Below, piece by piece: positions 11,622 through 19,943 of a stretch of DNA of 64,000 nt. The DNA lies in assembly GCF_002091755.1 (NCBI RefSeq), contig NZ_BDAI01000001.1:1167026-1231025 (forward strand), read 5' to 3'. This DNA comes from Pseudomonas nitroreducens NBRC 12694. Its GTDB lineage: Bacteria > Pseudomonadota > Gammaproteobacteria > Pseudomonadales > Pseudomonadaceae. The position numbers were made by a program, and so were the translations under genes. The notes beneath the pieces are model-generated. The model made no database searches. It worked only from the letters and a program-made list of their open reading frames with translations, and was not told where the DNA came from. Positions within the stretch are counted from its first letter, which is position 1. Each line of letters starts with the position of its first letter.

Positions 11622-13307
11622 TCAGGCTCTGATTTTCTTGAGCTCTTCGTCGCGCAATTCGCGGCGCAGGATCTTGCCAACGTTGGTGGTCGGCAGGCTG
11701 TCGCGGAATTCCACGGACTTGGGACGCTTGTAACCGGTGAGGTTGTCGTGCATGTGCTGCATGACTTGCTCCTTGGTCAGGGTGACGCCCGGCTTGGACA
11801 CCACGAAGACCTTGATCGCCTCGCCGGACTTCTCGTCCGGGATACCGATCGCGGCGCACTGCAGCACGCCCGGCAGGGTGGCGAGCACGTCTTCCAGCTC
11901 GTTGGGGTACACGTTGAAGCCCGACACCAGGATCATGTCCTTCTTGCGGTCGACGATACGCATGTAGCCGTCTTCCTGGATGATCGCGATGTCGCCGGTA
12001 CGCAGCCAGCCATCCTTGTCGAGGATCTCGTCGGTGGCTTCCTGGCGCTGCCAGTAGCCCTTCATCACCTGCGGGCCCTTGACGCACAGCTCGCCACGCT
12101 CGCCCAGTGGCAGGTCCTGGCCGTCATCGCTGATGACCTTGCAGAGGGTCGACGGAACCGGGATGCCGATGGTGCCGATCTGGATGTTCTGGAACGGGTT
12201 CACCGACACCACCGGGCTGGTCTCGGTCATGCCGTAGCCTTCGCAGATGGCGCAGCCGGTGACGTCCTTCCAGCGCTCGGCAGCAGCCTGCTGCAGGGCC
12301 ATGCCGCCGGAGAGGGTCAGCTTCAGTGCGGAGAAGTCCAGCTTGCGGAAGCCTTCGTTGTTGCACAGGCCGACGAACAGGGTGTTCAGGCCGACGAAGC
12401 CGGTGAACTTCCACTGCGACAGCTCCTTGACCATGCTGGCCAGGTCGCGCGGGTTGGTCACCAGAATATTGTGGTTGCCGGTGAGCATCATCGCCATGCA
12501 ATGGAAGGTGAAGGCGTAGATGTGATACAGCGGCAGCGGCGTGATGAGGATCTCGCAACCTTCATTGAGGTTGGCGCCCATCAGTGCCTTGCACTGCAGC
12601 ATGTTGGCGACCAGGTTGCGATGGGTCAGCATCGCGCCCTTGGCCACGCCGGTGGTGCCGCCGGTGTACTGCAGCACCGCTACATCGTCGCCCTTGGGCG
12701 AGACTTCCGCCACCGCCTTGCCGCGGCCCTTGGCCAGGACGTCGATGAGCTTCTGCGCGTTGGGGATGCTGTAGGCCGGCACCATCTTCTTGATGTTGCG
12801 GACCACGAAGTTGACGATGAAGCGCTTGAGCGGCGGCAGCATGTCACCCACTTCGGTGACGATGACGTTGCGGATGCCGGTCTTGGGCAGCACTTCCTCG
12901 GCCAGGTGAGCCATGTTCGCCAGGCACACCAGCGCCTTGGCGCCCGAGTCGTTGAACTGGTGCTCCATTTCCCGCGCGGTATACAGCGGGTTGGTGTTGA
13001 CCACGATAAGGCCCGCGCGCATGGCGCCGAAGACCACGATCGGATACTGGAGCACGTTGGGCAGTTGCACGGCGATGCGGTCGCCGGGCTTGAGGTCGGT
13101 GTGTTGCTGCAGGTAGGCGGCGAAGTCCCCGGAGAGCTTGTACATCTCGCCGTAGGTCAGGGTCTTGCCCAGGTTGCTGAAGGCAGGCTTGTCTGCAAAA
13201 CGTTGGCAGGATTCTTTGAGTACCGCGAGGATGTTCGGGTACTGGTCAGCGTTGATCTCGGCAGCGATCCCCACTGGGTATTTGTCCTTCCAGAAATTGT
13301 CGGTCAT
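11622..13307 (-). CDS. fadD1: Long-chain fatty-acid--CoA ligase FadD1
   Basis: This 561-residue member of the adenylate-forming family activates fatty acids to acyl-CoA at the inner face of the membrane, the entry step of beta-oxidation. The AMP-binding loop reads YTGGTTGVAKGAMLTHRNL near residue 214. GYGMTETSP is the adenine-contact motif, and DRKKDMILVSGFNVYPNE is the hinge/FACS signature. The length is that of Pseudomonas FadD proteins. TAGGAGTG precedes the ATG. It lies in the same order and direction as PAO1 fadD1/fadD2, but a small plus-strand gene separates it from fadD2, so each fadD has its own promoter region. Confidence 0.95.
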   Translation of the reverse strand: MTDNFWKDKYPVGIAAEINADQYPNILAVLKESCQRFADKPAFSNLGKTLTYGEMYKLSGDFAAYLQQHTDLKPGDRIAVQLPNVLQYPIVVFGAMRAGLIVVNTNPLYTAREMEHQFNDSGAKALVCLANMAHLAEEVLPKTGIRNVIVTEVGDMLPPLKRFIVNFVVRNIKKMVPAYSIPNAQKLIDVLAKGRGKAVAEVSPKGDDVAVLQYTGGTTGVAKGAMLTHRNLVANMLQCKALMGANLNEGCEILITPLPLYHIYAFTFHCMAMMLTGNHNILVTNPRDLASMVKELSQWKFTGFVGLNTLFVGLCNNEGFRKLDFSALKLTLSGGMALQQAAAERWKDVTGCAICEGYGMTETSPVVSVNPFQNIQIGTIGIPVPSTLCKVISDDGQDLPLGERGELCVKGPQVMKGYWQRQEATDEILDKDGWLRTGDIAIIQEDGYMRIVDRKKDMILVSGFNVYPNELEDVLATLPGVLQCAAIGIPDEKSGEAIKVFVVSKPGVTLTKEQVMQHMHDNLTGYKRPKSVEFRDSLPTTNVGKILRRELRDEELKKIRA

Positions 13308-13816
13308 GGAAGCCCACTCCTAAGCAACAGCTCATCTTTACCGCGTTCGCGGTTCTTTGTTGTGTTTATGTCGCTTTCCCCCGGCTCGGGGAGCGAAAAG
13401 CGGGCCGAGATTATCAGCTTTGGGAAACAGCGACCAGCACCAAACACAGCCTTGTCCGTAAGAAAAATGACCGAAGACAGGCTTTCCGGTCACCAATCTC
13501 CCATTCGTCGGAAAAGCCCGTCCCAGAAGGCTCGCAGCCTTGTTGGATTGTCTGACAAAGTGAGTTTCAGGGAAATGAAACCGGAAAAAAGAACGGGGAC
13601 CGGTGTTCAGGCCAGGTCCCGCTCGGAAGGTTGAAATCGCAGTTTCGGATAGGCCGGTTTCGCATGGCTCAAGCGGTTGAAGCGATTCGCCGCCGGCGGC
13701 TGCTGTGAACAGCGTCTCAGGCGGCGCGCCCGGGTACGCTGCCTTCAATGATCTACCTCAACACCGGACCATTAAGGTTCCCGCACAGTGCTTATGCACT
13801 CTCCTGGAGAACCCTC
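13308..13816. other. Intergenic region between fadD1 and the DUF465 gene
   Basis: These 509 bp hold no convincing gene. They should contain the fadD1 promoter on the minus strand; a GATAAT-like -10 lies near 13412-13417 with no clear -35. They also hold the promoter of the DUF465 gene on the plus strand. A symmetrical GTTTCA-N6-TGAAAC lies at 13564-13581 and could be a regulator site. It does not have the spacing of the published PsrA consensus. Confidence 0.5.
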
Positions 13817-14065
13817 ATGTTTCCCGAATTCCGCGAAAAGATTACCCGTCTGAAAACCGAAGACCCGCATTTCGCCAAGCTCTTCCACAGCCACAACGAC
13901 CTCGACCAGCAGATCAAGAACATGGAAGCGGGGATCACTCCCGCCAGCCATGACACCATAGAGACACTGAAGAAGCAGAAGCTGCAGCTCAAGGACGATC
14001 TCTACGAGATCCTGCGCAAGAAAGACGGCTGCTGCCAGTGCGGCAGCGGCGGCTGTGGTGGTTGA
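13817..14065 (+). CDS. YdcH/DUF465 small protein with cysteine-rich tail
   Basis: The start at 13817 is set by a GGAGA about eight bases upstream and gives 82 residues. The body FPEFREKITRLKTEDPHF and the helical SHDTIETLKKQKLQLKDDLYEILRK match the DUF465/YdcH family of short coiled-coil proteins. The C-terminus ends in CCQCGSGGCGG, with four cysteines in eleven residues, an addition most family members lack as far as I recall. The tail could bind metal. It sits alone between fadD1 and fadD2 on the opposite strand. The function of the family is not established. Confidence 0.85.
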   Translation: MFPEFREKITRLKTEDPHFAKLFHSHNDLDQQIKNMEAGITPASHDTIETLKKQKLQLKDDLYEILRKKDGCCQCGSGGCGG

Positions 14066-14091
14066 CCCACTCGCGTCGACAATACGCCATA

Positions 14092-14130
14092 AAAAAGGGG
14101 GGGGCTGATTCAGGATCAGCCCCCCCTTTT
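14092..14130. terminator. Strong bidirectional terminator
   Basis: A stem of about 16 pairs (AAAAGGGGGGGGCTGAT paired with ATCAGCCCCCCCTTTT) has A- and T-runs at both ends. It lies between the ends of the convergent DUF465 gene and fadD2 and can stop transcription from both sides. Confidence 0.9.
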
Positions 14131-14144
14131 CATTCACGCTCGCC

Positions 14145-15833
14145 TCAGGCGGTTTCGCGCAGCTCGCGGCGCAGGATCTTGCCCACCGGCGTCATCGGCA
14201 GAGCGTCCTTGAGCACGATGTGCTTGGGCACCTTGTAGCCGGTGAAGTTTTCCTTGCAGTAGGCCTTGAGTTCCTCGACGGTCACGCCGCCTTCGCGGGC
14301 GACGACGAACAGCTTCACCGCCTCGCCGGATTTCTCGTCCGGCACGCCGACGGCCGCGCAGTTGGCGACTTTCGGGTGGGCCATGACCACGTCCTCGATC
14401 TCGTTGGGGTAGACGTTGAAGCCGGAGACGATGATCAGGTCCTTCTTGCGGTCGACGATGCGGGTGAAGCCGTCCGGGTCGATCACCGCGATGTCGCCGG
14501 TGCGCAGCCAGCCGTCGGCGTCCAGCACCTCGGCGGTGGCTTCTTCGCGCTGCCAGTAACCCTTCATTACCTGCGGGCCCTTCACGCACAGCTCACCACG
14601 CTCGCCCAGGCCGACGTCGTTGCCGTCGTCGTCGATCACCTTCAGCGCGGTGCCCGGCACCGGGATGCCGACTGTGCCGAGGCGCGCCTGGTCGCCGTAG
14701 GGGTTGGTGCTGACCACCGGGGACGTCTCGGTGAGGCCGTAGCCTTCGACCACGGTGCAGCCGGTCATGGCTTTCCAGCGCTCGGCGGTGGCGGTGACCA
14801 GCGCGGTGCCGCCGGAGTTGGTGACCTTCAGGTTGGAGAAGTCCAGCTCCTTGAATTCGGGGCGGTCCATCAGGGCGACGAACAGGGTGTTCAGACCCAG
14901 CAGCGCGGAGAAGCGCCACTTCTTCAGTTCCTTGATGAAGCCGGGGATATCGCGCGGATTGGTGATCAGCACGTTGTGGTTGCCATTGACCATCATGCAC
15001 ATGCAGTTCGCGGTGAAGGCATAGATGTGATACAGCGGCAGCGGCGCGATCATCACCTCGTTGCCGACCTGCATCAGCGGCTTGCCGTCCGGCCCGTATT
15101 GCTGCAGACAGGCATGCACCTGCTGCATGTTCGCCACCAGGTTGCCGTGGGTGAGCATGGCGCCCTTGGCCACGCCGGTGGTGCCGCCGGTGTACTGCAG
15201 CACCGCGATGTCTTCCAGACCGACCTTGACCGGCTGCAGCCCATGGCTGCGGCCCTGACGCAGCGCTGCCTTGAAGGAAACGGCCTGGGGCAGGTTGTAC
15301 TCCGGCACCATCTTCTTCACGTGCTTGACCACGGTGTTGACCAGCAGGCCCTTGAGCGCCGGCTGCAGGTCGCCCATCTGCGCTTCGATCAGGTACTCGA
15401 TGCTGGTGTCGGGCAGCACTTCCTGCACCAGCTTGCCGAACAGGTTCACGTAGACCAGCGCGCGGGCGCCGGAATCCTTGAACTGGTGGCGCATCTCGCG
15501 GGCGGTGTAGAGCGGGTTGGTGTTGACCACGATGAGGCCGGCGCGCAGGGCGCCGAACACGGCGATGGGGTATTGCAGGATGTTCGGCATCTGCACGGCG
15601 ATACGGTCGCCGGGCTTGAGGTCGGTGTGCTTCTGCAGGTACGCGCCGAAGGCGGCGGACAGGCGATCCAGCTCGGCGTAGGTCAGGGTCACGCCCATGT
15701 TGCTGAAGGCCGGGCGGTCGGCGAACTTCTTGCAGGAGCGTTCGAAGACTTCCACCACCGACTTGTAGGCGGTCAGGTCAATGTCGCTGGGCACGCCGGC
15801 CGGGCGTTTGTCGTTCCAGAAATCAGGTTGCAT
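14145..15833 (-). CDS. fadD2: Long-chain fatty-acid--CoA ligase FadD2
   Basis: This 562-residue acyl-CoA synthetase is a clear paralogue of the neighbouring FadD1. It shares YTGGTTGVAKGAMLTHGNL, GYGLTETSPVVSTNPYGD and DRKKDLIIVSGFNVYPNE. Two tandem copies are the known Pseudomonas arrangement, and the paralogues are reported to differ in chain-length preference and growth-condition use. A GAGGA lies nine bases before the ATG. Nearby lipase-like and enoyl-CoA hydratase genes fit a fatty-acid utilisation neighbourhood. Confidence 0.95.
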   Translation of the reverse strand: MQPDFWNDKRPAGVPSDIDLTAYKSVVEVFERSCKKFADRPAFSNMGVTLTYAELDRLSAAFGAYLQKHTDLKPGDRIAVQMPNILQYPIAVFGALRAGLIVVNTNPLYTAREMRHQFKDSGARALVYVNLFGKLVQEVLPDTSIEYLIEAQMGDLQPALKGLLVNTVVKHVKKMVPEYNLPQAVSFKAALRQGRSHGLQPVKVGLEDIAVLQYTGGTTGVAKGAMLTHGNLVANMQQVHACLQQYGPDGKPLMQVGNEVMIAPLPLYHIYAFTANCMCMMVNGNHNVLITNPRDIPGFIKELKKWRFSALLGLNTLFVALMDRPEFKELDFSNLKVTNSGGTALVTATAERWKAMTGCTVVEGYGLTETSPVVSTNPYGDQARLGTVGIPVPGTALKVIDDDGNDVGLGERGELCVKGPQVMKGYWQREEATAEVLDADGWLRTGDIAVIDPDGFTRIVDRKKDLIIVSGFNVYPNEIEDVVMAHPKVANCAAVGVPDEKSGEAVKLFVVAREGGVTVEELKAYCKENFTGYKVPKHIVLKDALPMTPVGKILRRELRETA

Positions 15834-16139
15834 TTATTCTTGTCCTCGTACCTGAGCGAAACCGAACCGTCATTGCGGTCATTCGACGGAAGCTAGCAGT
15901 TCCTTTGGTCATCGCAAAGACTCCAGGCGGCGTCATAGACTGCGTGAATCTTGCTCCACCATCCCCGCTCAGCGCGGGATAGAGCCGGCGGCCGCCTGGG
16001 ACGGGACTTGCACGACAATGGCCGGGAGCTATCCGCAATCCATACAGAAGATGTCCCGGCGTGGCAGAATCGCCCCGTCTGGCCCGCTCCATGGCCCCAT
16101 TCCAATAAGAATCGACGAACAAGAACCAGGATGGACCCC
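15834..16139. other. Divergent intergenic region fadD2 / lipase
   Basis: About 306 bp separate the two divergent start codons. The region carries the fadD2 ribosome site and presumably both promoters. TTGCAC at 16008-16013 could be a -35 for the rightward gene, but the following -10 is poor. A short CCCGC/GCGGG stem near 15964-15978 is the only other structure. I see no small gene. Confidence 0.45.
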
Positions 16140-17093
16140 ATGCCCTACGCCGCCTACTGGCTCGCTGCCAGCGACGAGACACCGCTCTATACCCGCCACT
16201 GGGCGCCGGAAGGCCCGTCCCGCGGGGCCCTGATGCTGTCCCATGGCATGGCCGAGCATGCCGGCCGCTACGAGCGCCTGGCCCTGGCGCTGAACGCCGC
16301 CGGCTATCACCTCTATGCCATCGACCAGCGCGGCCACGGCCGCACCGCCGAGAACGGCGAGCTGGGCCATTACGCCGACCGCGGCGGCTGGGGCAAGGTG
16401 ATCGGCGACCTGCACACGCTCAACCAGCATGTGCGCGAGGAACACCCTGACCTGCCGATCATCCTGCTCGGCCATAGCATGGGCAGCTACATTGGCAGCG
16501 CCTACCTGCTGCAACACAGCGCCAGTGTGAATGCGGCGGTGCTGTCCGGCTCCAATTACCAGCCGGTCGCGCTGTACAAAAGCGCTCGCGCCATCGCCCG
16601 CTTCGAACGCTGGCGCCAGGGCCCGCTGGGGCAAAGCGCGCTGATCGACTTGCTGTCCTTCGGCTCGTTCAACAAGGCCTTCAAGCCAAACCGTACAGCC
16701 TTCGACTGGCTCAGCCGCGACCCCGTCGAAGTCGACAAGTATGTCGCCGACCCGCTCTGCGGCTTCCGCTGCAGCAACCAACTGTGGGTGGACCTGCTCG
16801 GCGGCCTGGCGGATATAACGCCGGTGGAACATCTCTCGCGCATCCGCAACGACCTGCCCGTGCTGGTGATCGGCGGCGAACGCGACCCGGTCAGCCAGGG
16901 CAAGCGCCTGCGCGATCTCGCCCAGGCGATGACCCGCGCCGGGGTTCGTGACGTCCAACTGAAGATTTATCCCGACGCTCGCCACGAGTTGTTCAACGAG
17001 AGCAACCGCGACGAGGTCATCCACAACCTGATCGACTGGCTGGGCGTGCAGTGCCCGGTCCCGCAGGTCGAGAAATCCGAGGAGCCCCTATGA
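16140..17093 (+). CDS. Alpha/beta hydrolase, monoacylglycerol lipase/lysophospholipase-like
   Basis: I chose the ATG at 16140, which has AGGA eight bases upstream; this gives 317 residues. An in-frame ATG at 16131 has no spacing to that site. The Serine_hydrolase_4 (Hydrolase_4) fold is visible: LSHGMAEHAGRY supplies the oxyanion HG, GHSMGS is the nucleophile elbow, VIGGERDPVS carries the acid residue, and PDARHELFNES carries the catalytic histidine. Relatives hydrolyse monoacylglycerols or lysophospholipids, which would feed the fadD genes. The last four bases overlap phaJ1 as ATGA, so the two are translationally coupled. Confidence 0.9.
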   Translation: MPYAAYWLAASDETPLYTRHWAPEGPSRGALMLSHGMAEHAGRYERLALALNAAGYHLYAIDQRGHGRTAENGELGHYADRGGWGKVIGDLHTLNQHVREEHPDLPIILLGHSMGSYIGSAYLLQHSASVNAAVLSGSNYQPVALYKSARAIARFERWRQGPLGQSALIDLLSFGSFNKAFKPNRTAFDWLSRDPVEVDKYVADPLCGFRCSNQLWVDLLGGLADITPVEHLSRIRNDLPVLVIGGERDPVSQGKRLRDLAQAMTRAGVRDVQLKIYPDARHELFNESNRDEVIHNLIDWLGVQCPVPQVEKSEEPL

Positions 17094-17560
17094 CTTCCGT
17101 GCAGAACGTCCCCTATGAAGAACTCGAAGTCGGCCAGAAGGCCAACTTCAAGCGCAGCGTCGGCGAACGCGACATCCAGCTGTTCGCCGAGGTCTCCGGC
17201 GACCGCAACCCGGTGCACCTGGACGCCGACTACGCCGCCACCACCCAGTTCAAGGAGCGCATCGCCCACGGCATGCTCACCGGCGCGCTGATCAGCGCGG
17301 CAATCGCCACCACCCTGCCCGGCCCGGGCACCATCTACCTCGGCCAGAACCTGACCTTCACCCGCCCGGTGAAGCTCGGTGACGAACTGACGGTGGAACT
17401 GGAAGTGCTGGAAAAGCTGCCGAAGAACCGCGTGCGCATCGGCACCGTGGTGCTCAACCAGGACGGCAAGGCCGTGGTGAAAGGCGAGGCCGAAGTGATG
17501 GCGCCGACCGAGAAACTCGACATCGAACTGCCCGCCCTGCCGCCGATCACCATCGGCTGA
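17090..17560 (+). CDS. phaJ1: (R)-specific enoyl-CoA hydratase PhaJ1 (MaoC-like)
   Basis: This 156-residue hot-dog protein starts at 17090, with GGAG six bases upstream and a 4-bp overlap with the hydrolase gene. The hydratase-2 motif is intact: DRNPVHLDADYA carries the catalytic Asp/His pair, and RIAHGMLTGALIS continues the helix. PhaJ converts trans-2-enoyl-CoA from beta-oxidation to (R)-3-hydroxyacyl-CoA for polyhydroxyalkanoate synthesis. The context (fadD2, lipase, this gene) matches the PAO1 phaJ1 locus as I recall it. No PHA synthase is in the window. Confidence 0.9.
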   Translation: MTSVQNVPYEELEVGQKANFKRSVGERDIQLFAEVSGDRNPVHLDADYAATTQFKERIAHGMLTGALISAAIATTLPGPGTIYLGQNLTFTRPVKLGDELTVELEVLEKLPKNRVRIGTVVLNQDGKAVVKGEAEVMAPTEKLDIELPALPPITIG

Positions 17561-17702
17561 TGCAAATTCCGGGGCCGGCCATCCGGCCCCGGAAACTTGT
17601 ATACAGTTTTCCCCTCGACTACCCTGCCCCCGTCACCTCACATCCATCCGGGATAACCGAAGGCTTCGTGCCCGAAACCCCTCACCGGGAATCGGAGCCG
17701 CC

Positions 17703-18881
17703 ATGGACCTTCGACTGCTATTGCTGTCCCTTTGCACCTTCGCCGCCGGCCTCGCCGAGGCCATCCTCACCGGCATCCTGCCCTCTCTCGCCGACGACCT
17801 GAATGTCTCGCTCAGCCTCGCCGGCCAGCTCACCAGCCTGTTTTCCCTGAGTTTCGCCATCGCCGCGCCGTTGCTCGGCTGGCTGACCCGTGGCGCCGAT
17901 TGCCGGCGGCTGCTGTTCATCACCCTGCTGGTGTTTGCCGCGTTCAATGCTGGCGCCGCGCTGAGTCCCGACTACGCCTCACTGCTGCTGATGCGCATCG
18001 GCATGGCCGCGTGCTGTGGGTTGCTGATCATGCAGGCCAGCCTGCTGGCGGTGGAGCTGGCGCCGCCGGGCCAGCGCGGGCGCGCCATTGGCCTGATCTT
18101 CATGGGCATCAGCGGCTCGCTGGTGTTCGGCGTACCAGCCGGCGTACTGGTCAACGACTGTTTCGGCTGGCGCTGGATCTTCGCCGCCATCGCCCTTTAC
18201 TCGCTGCCACTGGCCGCCCTGCTGCTGCTCGCCCTGCCCCGCCGCACGCTGGAGAGCCCGGCCAATGGCGCAGCGTACAGGCGCCAGTTGCGCAGTCCGG
18301 CGCTGAATCTCGCACAACTGGTGTCGATTCTTCTGTTGGGCGGTCACTTCACCCTGTTCGCCTACATCACGCCCTGGTTCCAGCAGGTCGCCGGGATCAC
18401 TGACAGCCAGAGCATTGCGCTGACCCTGTTACTGATCGGCCTGGCGGCCATCGGCGGCGGTTATCTGGGTGGCTGGCTGAGCGACCGGCTCGGCCAGCGC
18501 CGCGCGCTGATCGTGGTGCCGGTGCTGTTCGCCCTGGCGATGACGGCGATCCCGCTGAGCCTCGGACATCCGTGGCTGCTGCTCGGCGCGCTGATGGTCT
18601 GGAGCACCATCAGCTGGATGATTTCGCCAGCGGTGCAGAGCTACCTGCTCGCCAGCGACCCCGCCAGCGGCAGCGCCGGCGTGGCGCTGAACACCTCGGC
18701 CATGCACCTGGGCGTTGCCCTCGGCGCGGCGCTGGGCGGCGCGGTGATCAGCCTGGCCGGCATCGTCTGGACGCCCTGGGTCGGCGTCAGCCTGGTAAGC
18801 GCGTCGGTGCTGTGCGCGGCACTTTCCTGCTGGCTCGGGCGCGAACCGCATGCGCTGGGGCTCAGCGCTCCTTCACGGTGA
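17703..18881 (+). CDS. MFS transporter, drug-efflux type (AraJ-like)
   Basis: This 392-residue permease has 12 hydrophobic segments. Visible landmarks are the N-terminal TFAAGLAEAILTGILPSLADDL, ADCRRL as the degenerate motif-A loop, and GGYLGGWLSDRLGQRR as its C-terminal repeat. The family exports sugars, purines or drugs; the substrate cannot be inferred. The last 20 bp overlap the 3' end of the convergent HlyD-type gene, so no terminator fits between the two units. Confidence 0.9.
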   Translation: MDLRLLLLSLCTFAAGLAEAILTGILPSLADDLNVSLSLAGQLTSLFSLSFAIAAPLLGWLTRGADCRRLLFITLLVFAAFNAGAALSPDYASLLLMRIGMAACCGLLIMQASLLAVELAPPGQRGRAIGLIFMGISGSLVFGVPAGVLVNDCFGWRWIFAAIALYSLPLAALLLLALPRRTLESPANGAAYRRQLRSPALNLAQLVSILLLGGHFTLFAYITPWFQQVAGITDSQSIALTLLLIGLAAIGGGYLGGWLSDRLGQRRALIVVPVLFALAMTAIPLSLGHPWLLLGALMVWSTISWMISPAVQSYLLASDPASGSAGVALNTSAMHLGVALGAALGGAVISLAGIVWTPWVGVSLVSASVLCAALSCWLGREPHALGLSAPSR

Positions 18882-19719
18882 CGCTGGCGGTCATCCCGGC
18901 GCTCAGGTGTACGCCTTCGGGTACCGTGCCCAGGCGGATGCGCACCGGGATGCGCTGGGCCAGGCGCACCCAGTTGAAAGTCGGCTCGACGTTGGCCAGC
19001 AACTGGCTGTCGGGGATCGCGTTGCGGTCGGTGATGCCGCTGCTGATGCTTTCCACCGTGCCGTCGATGGCGATGTCGCCACTCATCAACACCACCTGCG
19101 CCGGCTGGCCGACACGGATGCCGGGCAGCTTGGTTTCTTCGAAGTAGGCGGTGACGTAGAAGGACTTCTGGTCCACCAGCGCCATCACCGGCTGGCCAGC
19201 CTGGGCATAGTTGCCCTGGGCCAGGCGCAGGTTGGTGACCTGGCCGTCGCGCGGGGCGCGCATTTCGCTGCGGGTCAGGTTGAGCTGCGCCAGCCGGACC
19301 TGGGCCTGGGCCTCGTCGAACTCGCTCTTGGCAATGGCGGCGTTGATCTGCGCGGTCTCCTTGTCCTCGGCACTGATGGCGGCGATGCCCAGCTTGTTGC
19401 GCCGCGAGGCTTCGCTCAGGCGCAGTCGATATTGCTGCTGGCGCGTCTCGGCGACGGCCTTGGCCTGCTCCAGGTTGGCGGCATAGCGCTCGTGGTCGAT
19501 GCGCATGATCAGGTCACCGGCCTTGACCTGCTGATTGTCCTGCACGGCGAGGTCGGTGACCCAGCCGGATACGTCCGGGGCGATCACCACCACATCGGCG
19601 CGCACGCGCGCATCGCGGGTCCAGGGCGACAGCATGTAGTAGCGCCATAGCCAGGTGCCGGCCATGACAGCGGCAATGACCAGGATGACGGTGACCGCTA
19701 CGCGAAAGGTTCCGCGCAT
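18862..19719 (-). CDS. HlyD/EmrA-type membrane fusion protein (AaeA-like)
   Basis: The 285-residue protein has one N-terminal membrane helix (VAVTVILVIAAVMAGTWLWRYY), then a biotinyl-lipoyl half (VVVIAPDVSGWVTDLAVQDNQQVKAGDL). A coiled coil of alanine/glutamine-rich helices follows, then the second lipoyl half (MRAPRDGQVTN) and a beta-barrel. It should bridge the inner-membrane FUSC protein to an outer-membrane channel. It is the third gene of the FUSC-DUF1656-HlyD set that resembles aaeB-aaeX-aaeA. That pump exports p-hydroxybenzoate and related aromatic acids in E. coli. Confidence 0.9.
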   Translation of the reverse strand: MRGTFRVAVTVILVIAAVMAGTWLWRYYMLSPWTRDARVRADVVVIAPDVSGWVTDLAVQDNQQVKAGDLIMRIDHERYAANLEQAKAVAETRQQQYRLRLSEASRRNKLGIAAISAEDKETAQINAAIAKSEFDEAQAQVRLAQLNLTRSEMRAPRDGQVTNLRLAQGNYAQAGQPVMALVDQKSFYVTAYFEETKLPGIRVGQPAQVVLMSGDIAIDGTVESISSGITDRNAIPDSQLLANVEPTFNWVRLAQRIPVRIRLGTVPEGVHLSAGMTASVTVKER

Positions 19720-19733
19720 ACAAACTTCTCCTC

Positions 19734-19943
19734 TCAGGGCGCAGCGCTGAGCGCCCAGGTAATGGCGCAGAGAATCAGCACGAACAACGCGCAGTCGAAC
19801 AGCGCCTCGTGCCAGATCCAGCGTCCGAAGGGGGTGGCCTGCAGCAGCAGGCGCAAAACCACGGTCAGGCCCAGGGCCAGCACCGCGTAAATGAACAGCG
19901 GACTCAGAAACACGCCACCCCAGCCGAACTCATGCAGTCCCAT
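19734..19943 (-). CDS. DUF1656 small membrane protein (AaeX-like)
   Basis: This 69-residue protein starts at the ATG at 19943 and contains two hydrophobic helices. The opening MGLHEFGWGGVFLSPLFIYA is characteristic of DUF1656. Its start overlaps the end of the FUSC gene by 14 bp, and the HlyD-type gene begins 14 bp after its stop. The family always accompanies FUSC-type pumps and is presumed to be an accessory subunit; its role is not proven. Confidence 0.9.
   Translation of the reverse strand: MGLHEFGWGGVFLSPLFIYAVLALGLTVVLRLLLQATPFGRWIWHEALFDCALFVLILCAITWALSAAP

Noticed and set aside
13564..13581. PsrA operator upstream of fadD1
   Set aside because: The arms GTTTCA/TGAAAC have a 6-base spacer and opposite arm order from the PsrA consensus as I know it; kept only as an unnamed symmetrical site.
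9972..13634. A 1220-codon plus-strand frame across the chemoreceptor and fadD1
   Set aside because: Both genes beneath it on the minus strand have clear families and ribosome sites; the frame carries no recognisable motif.
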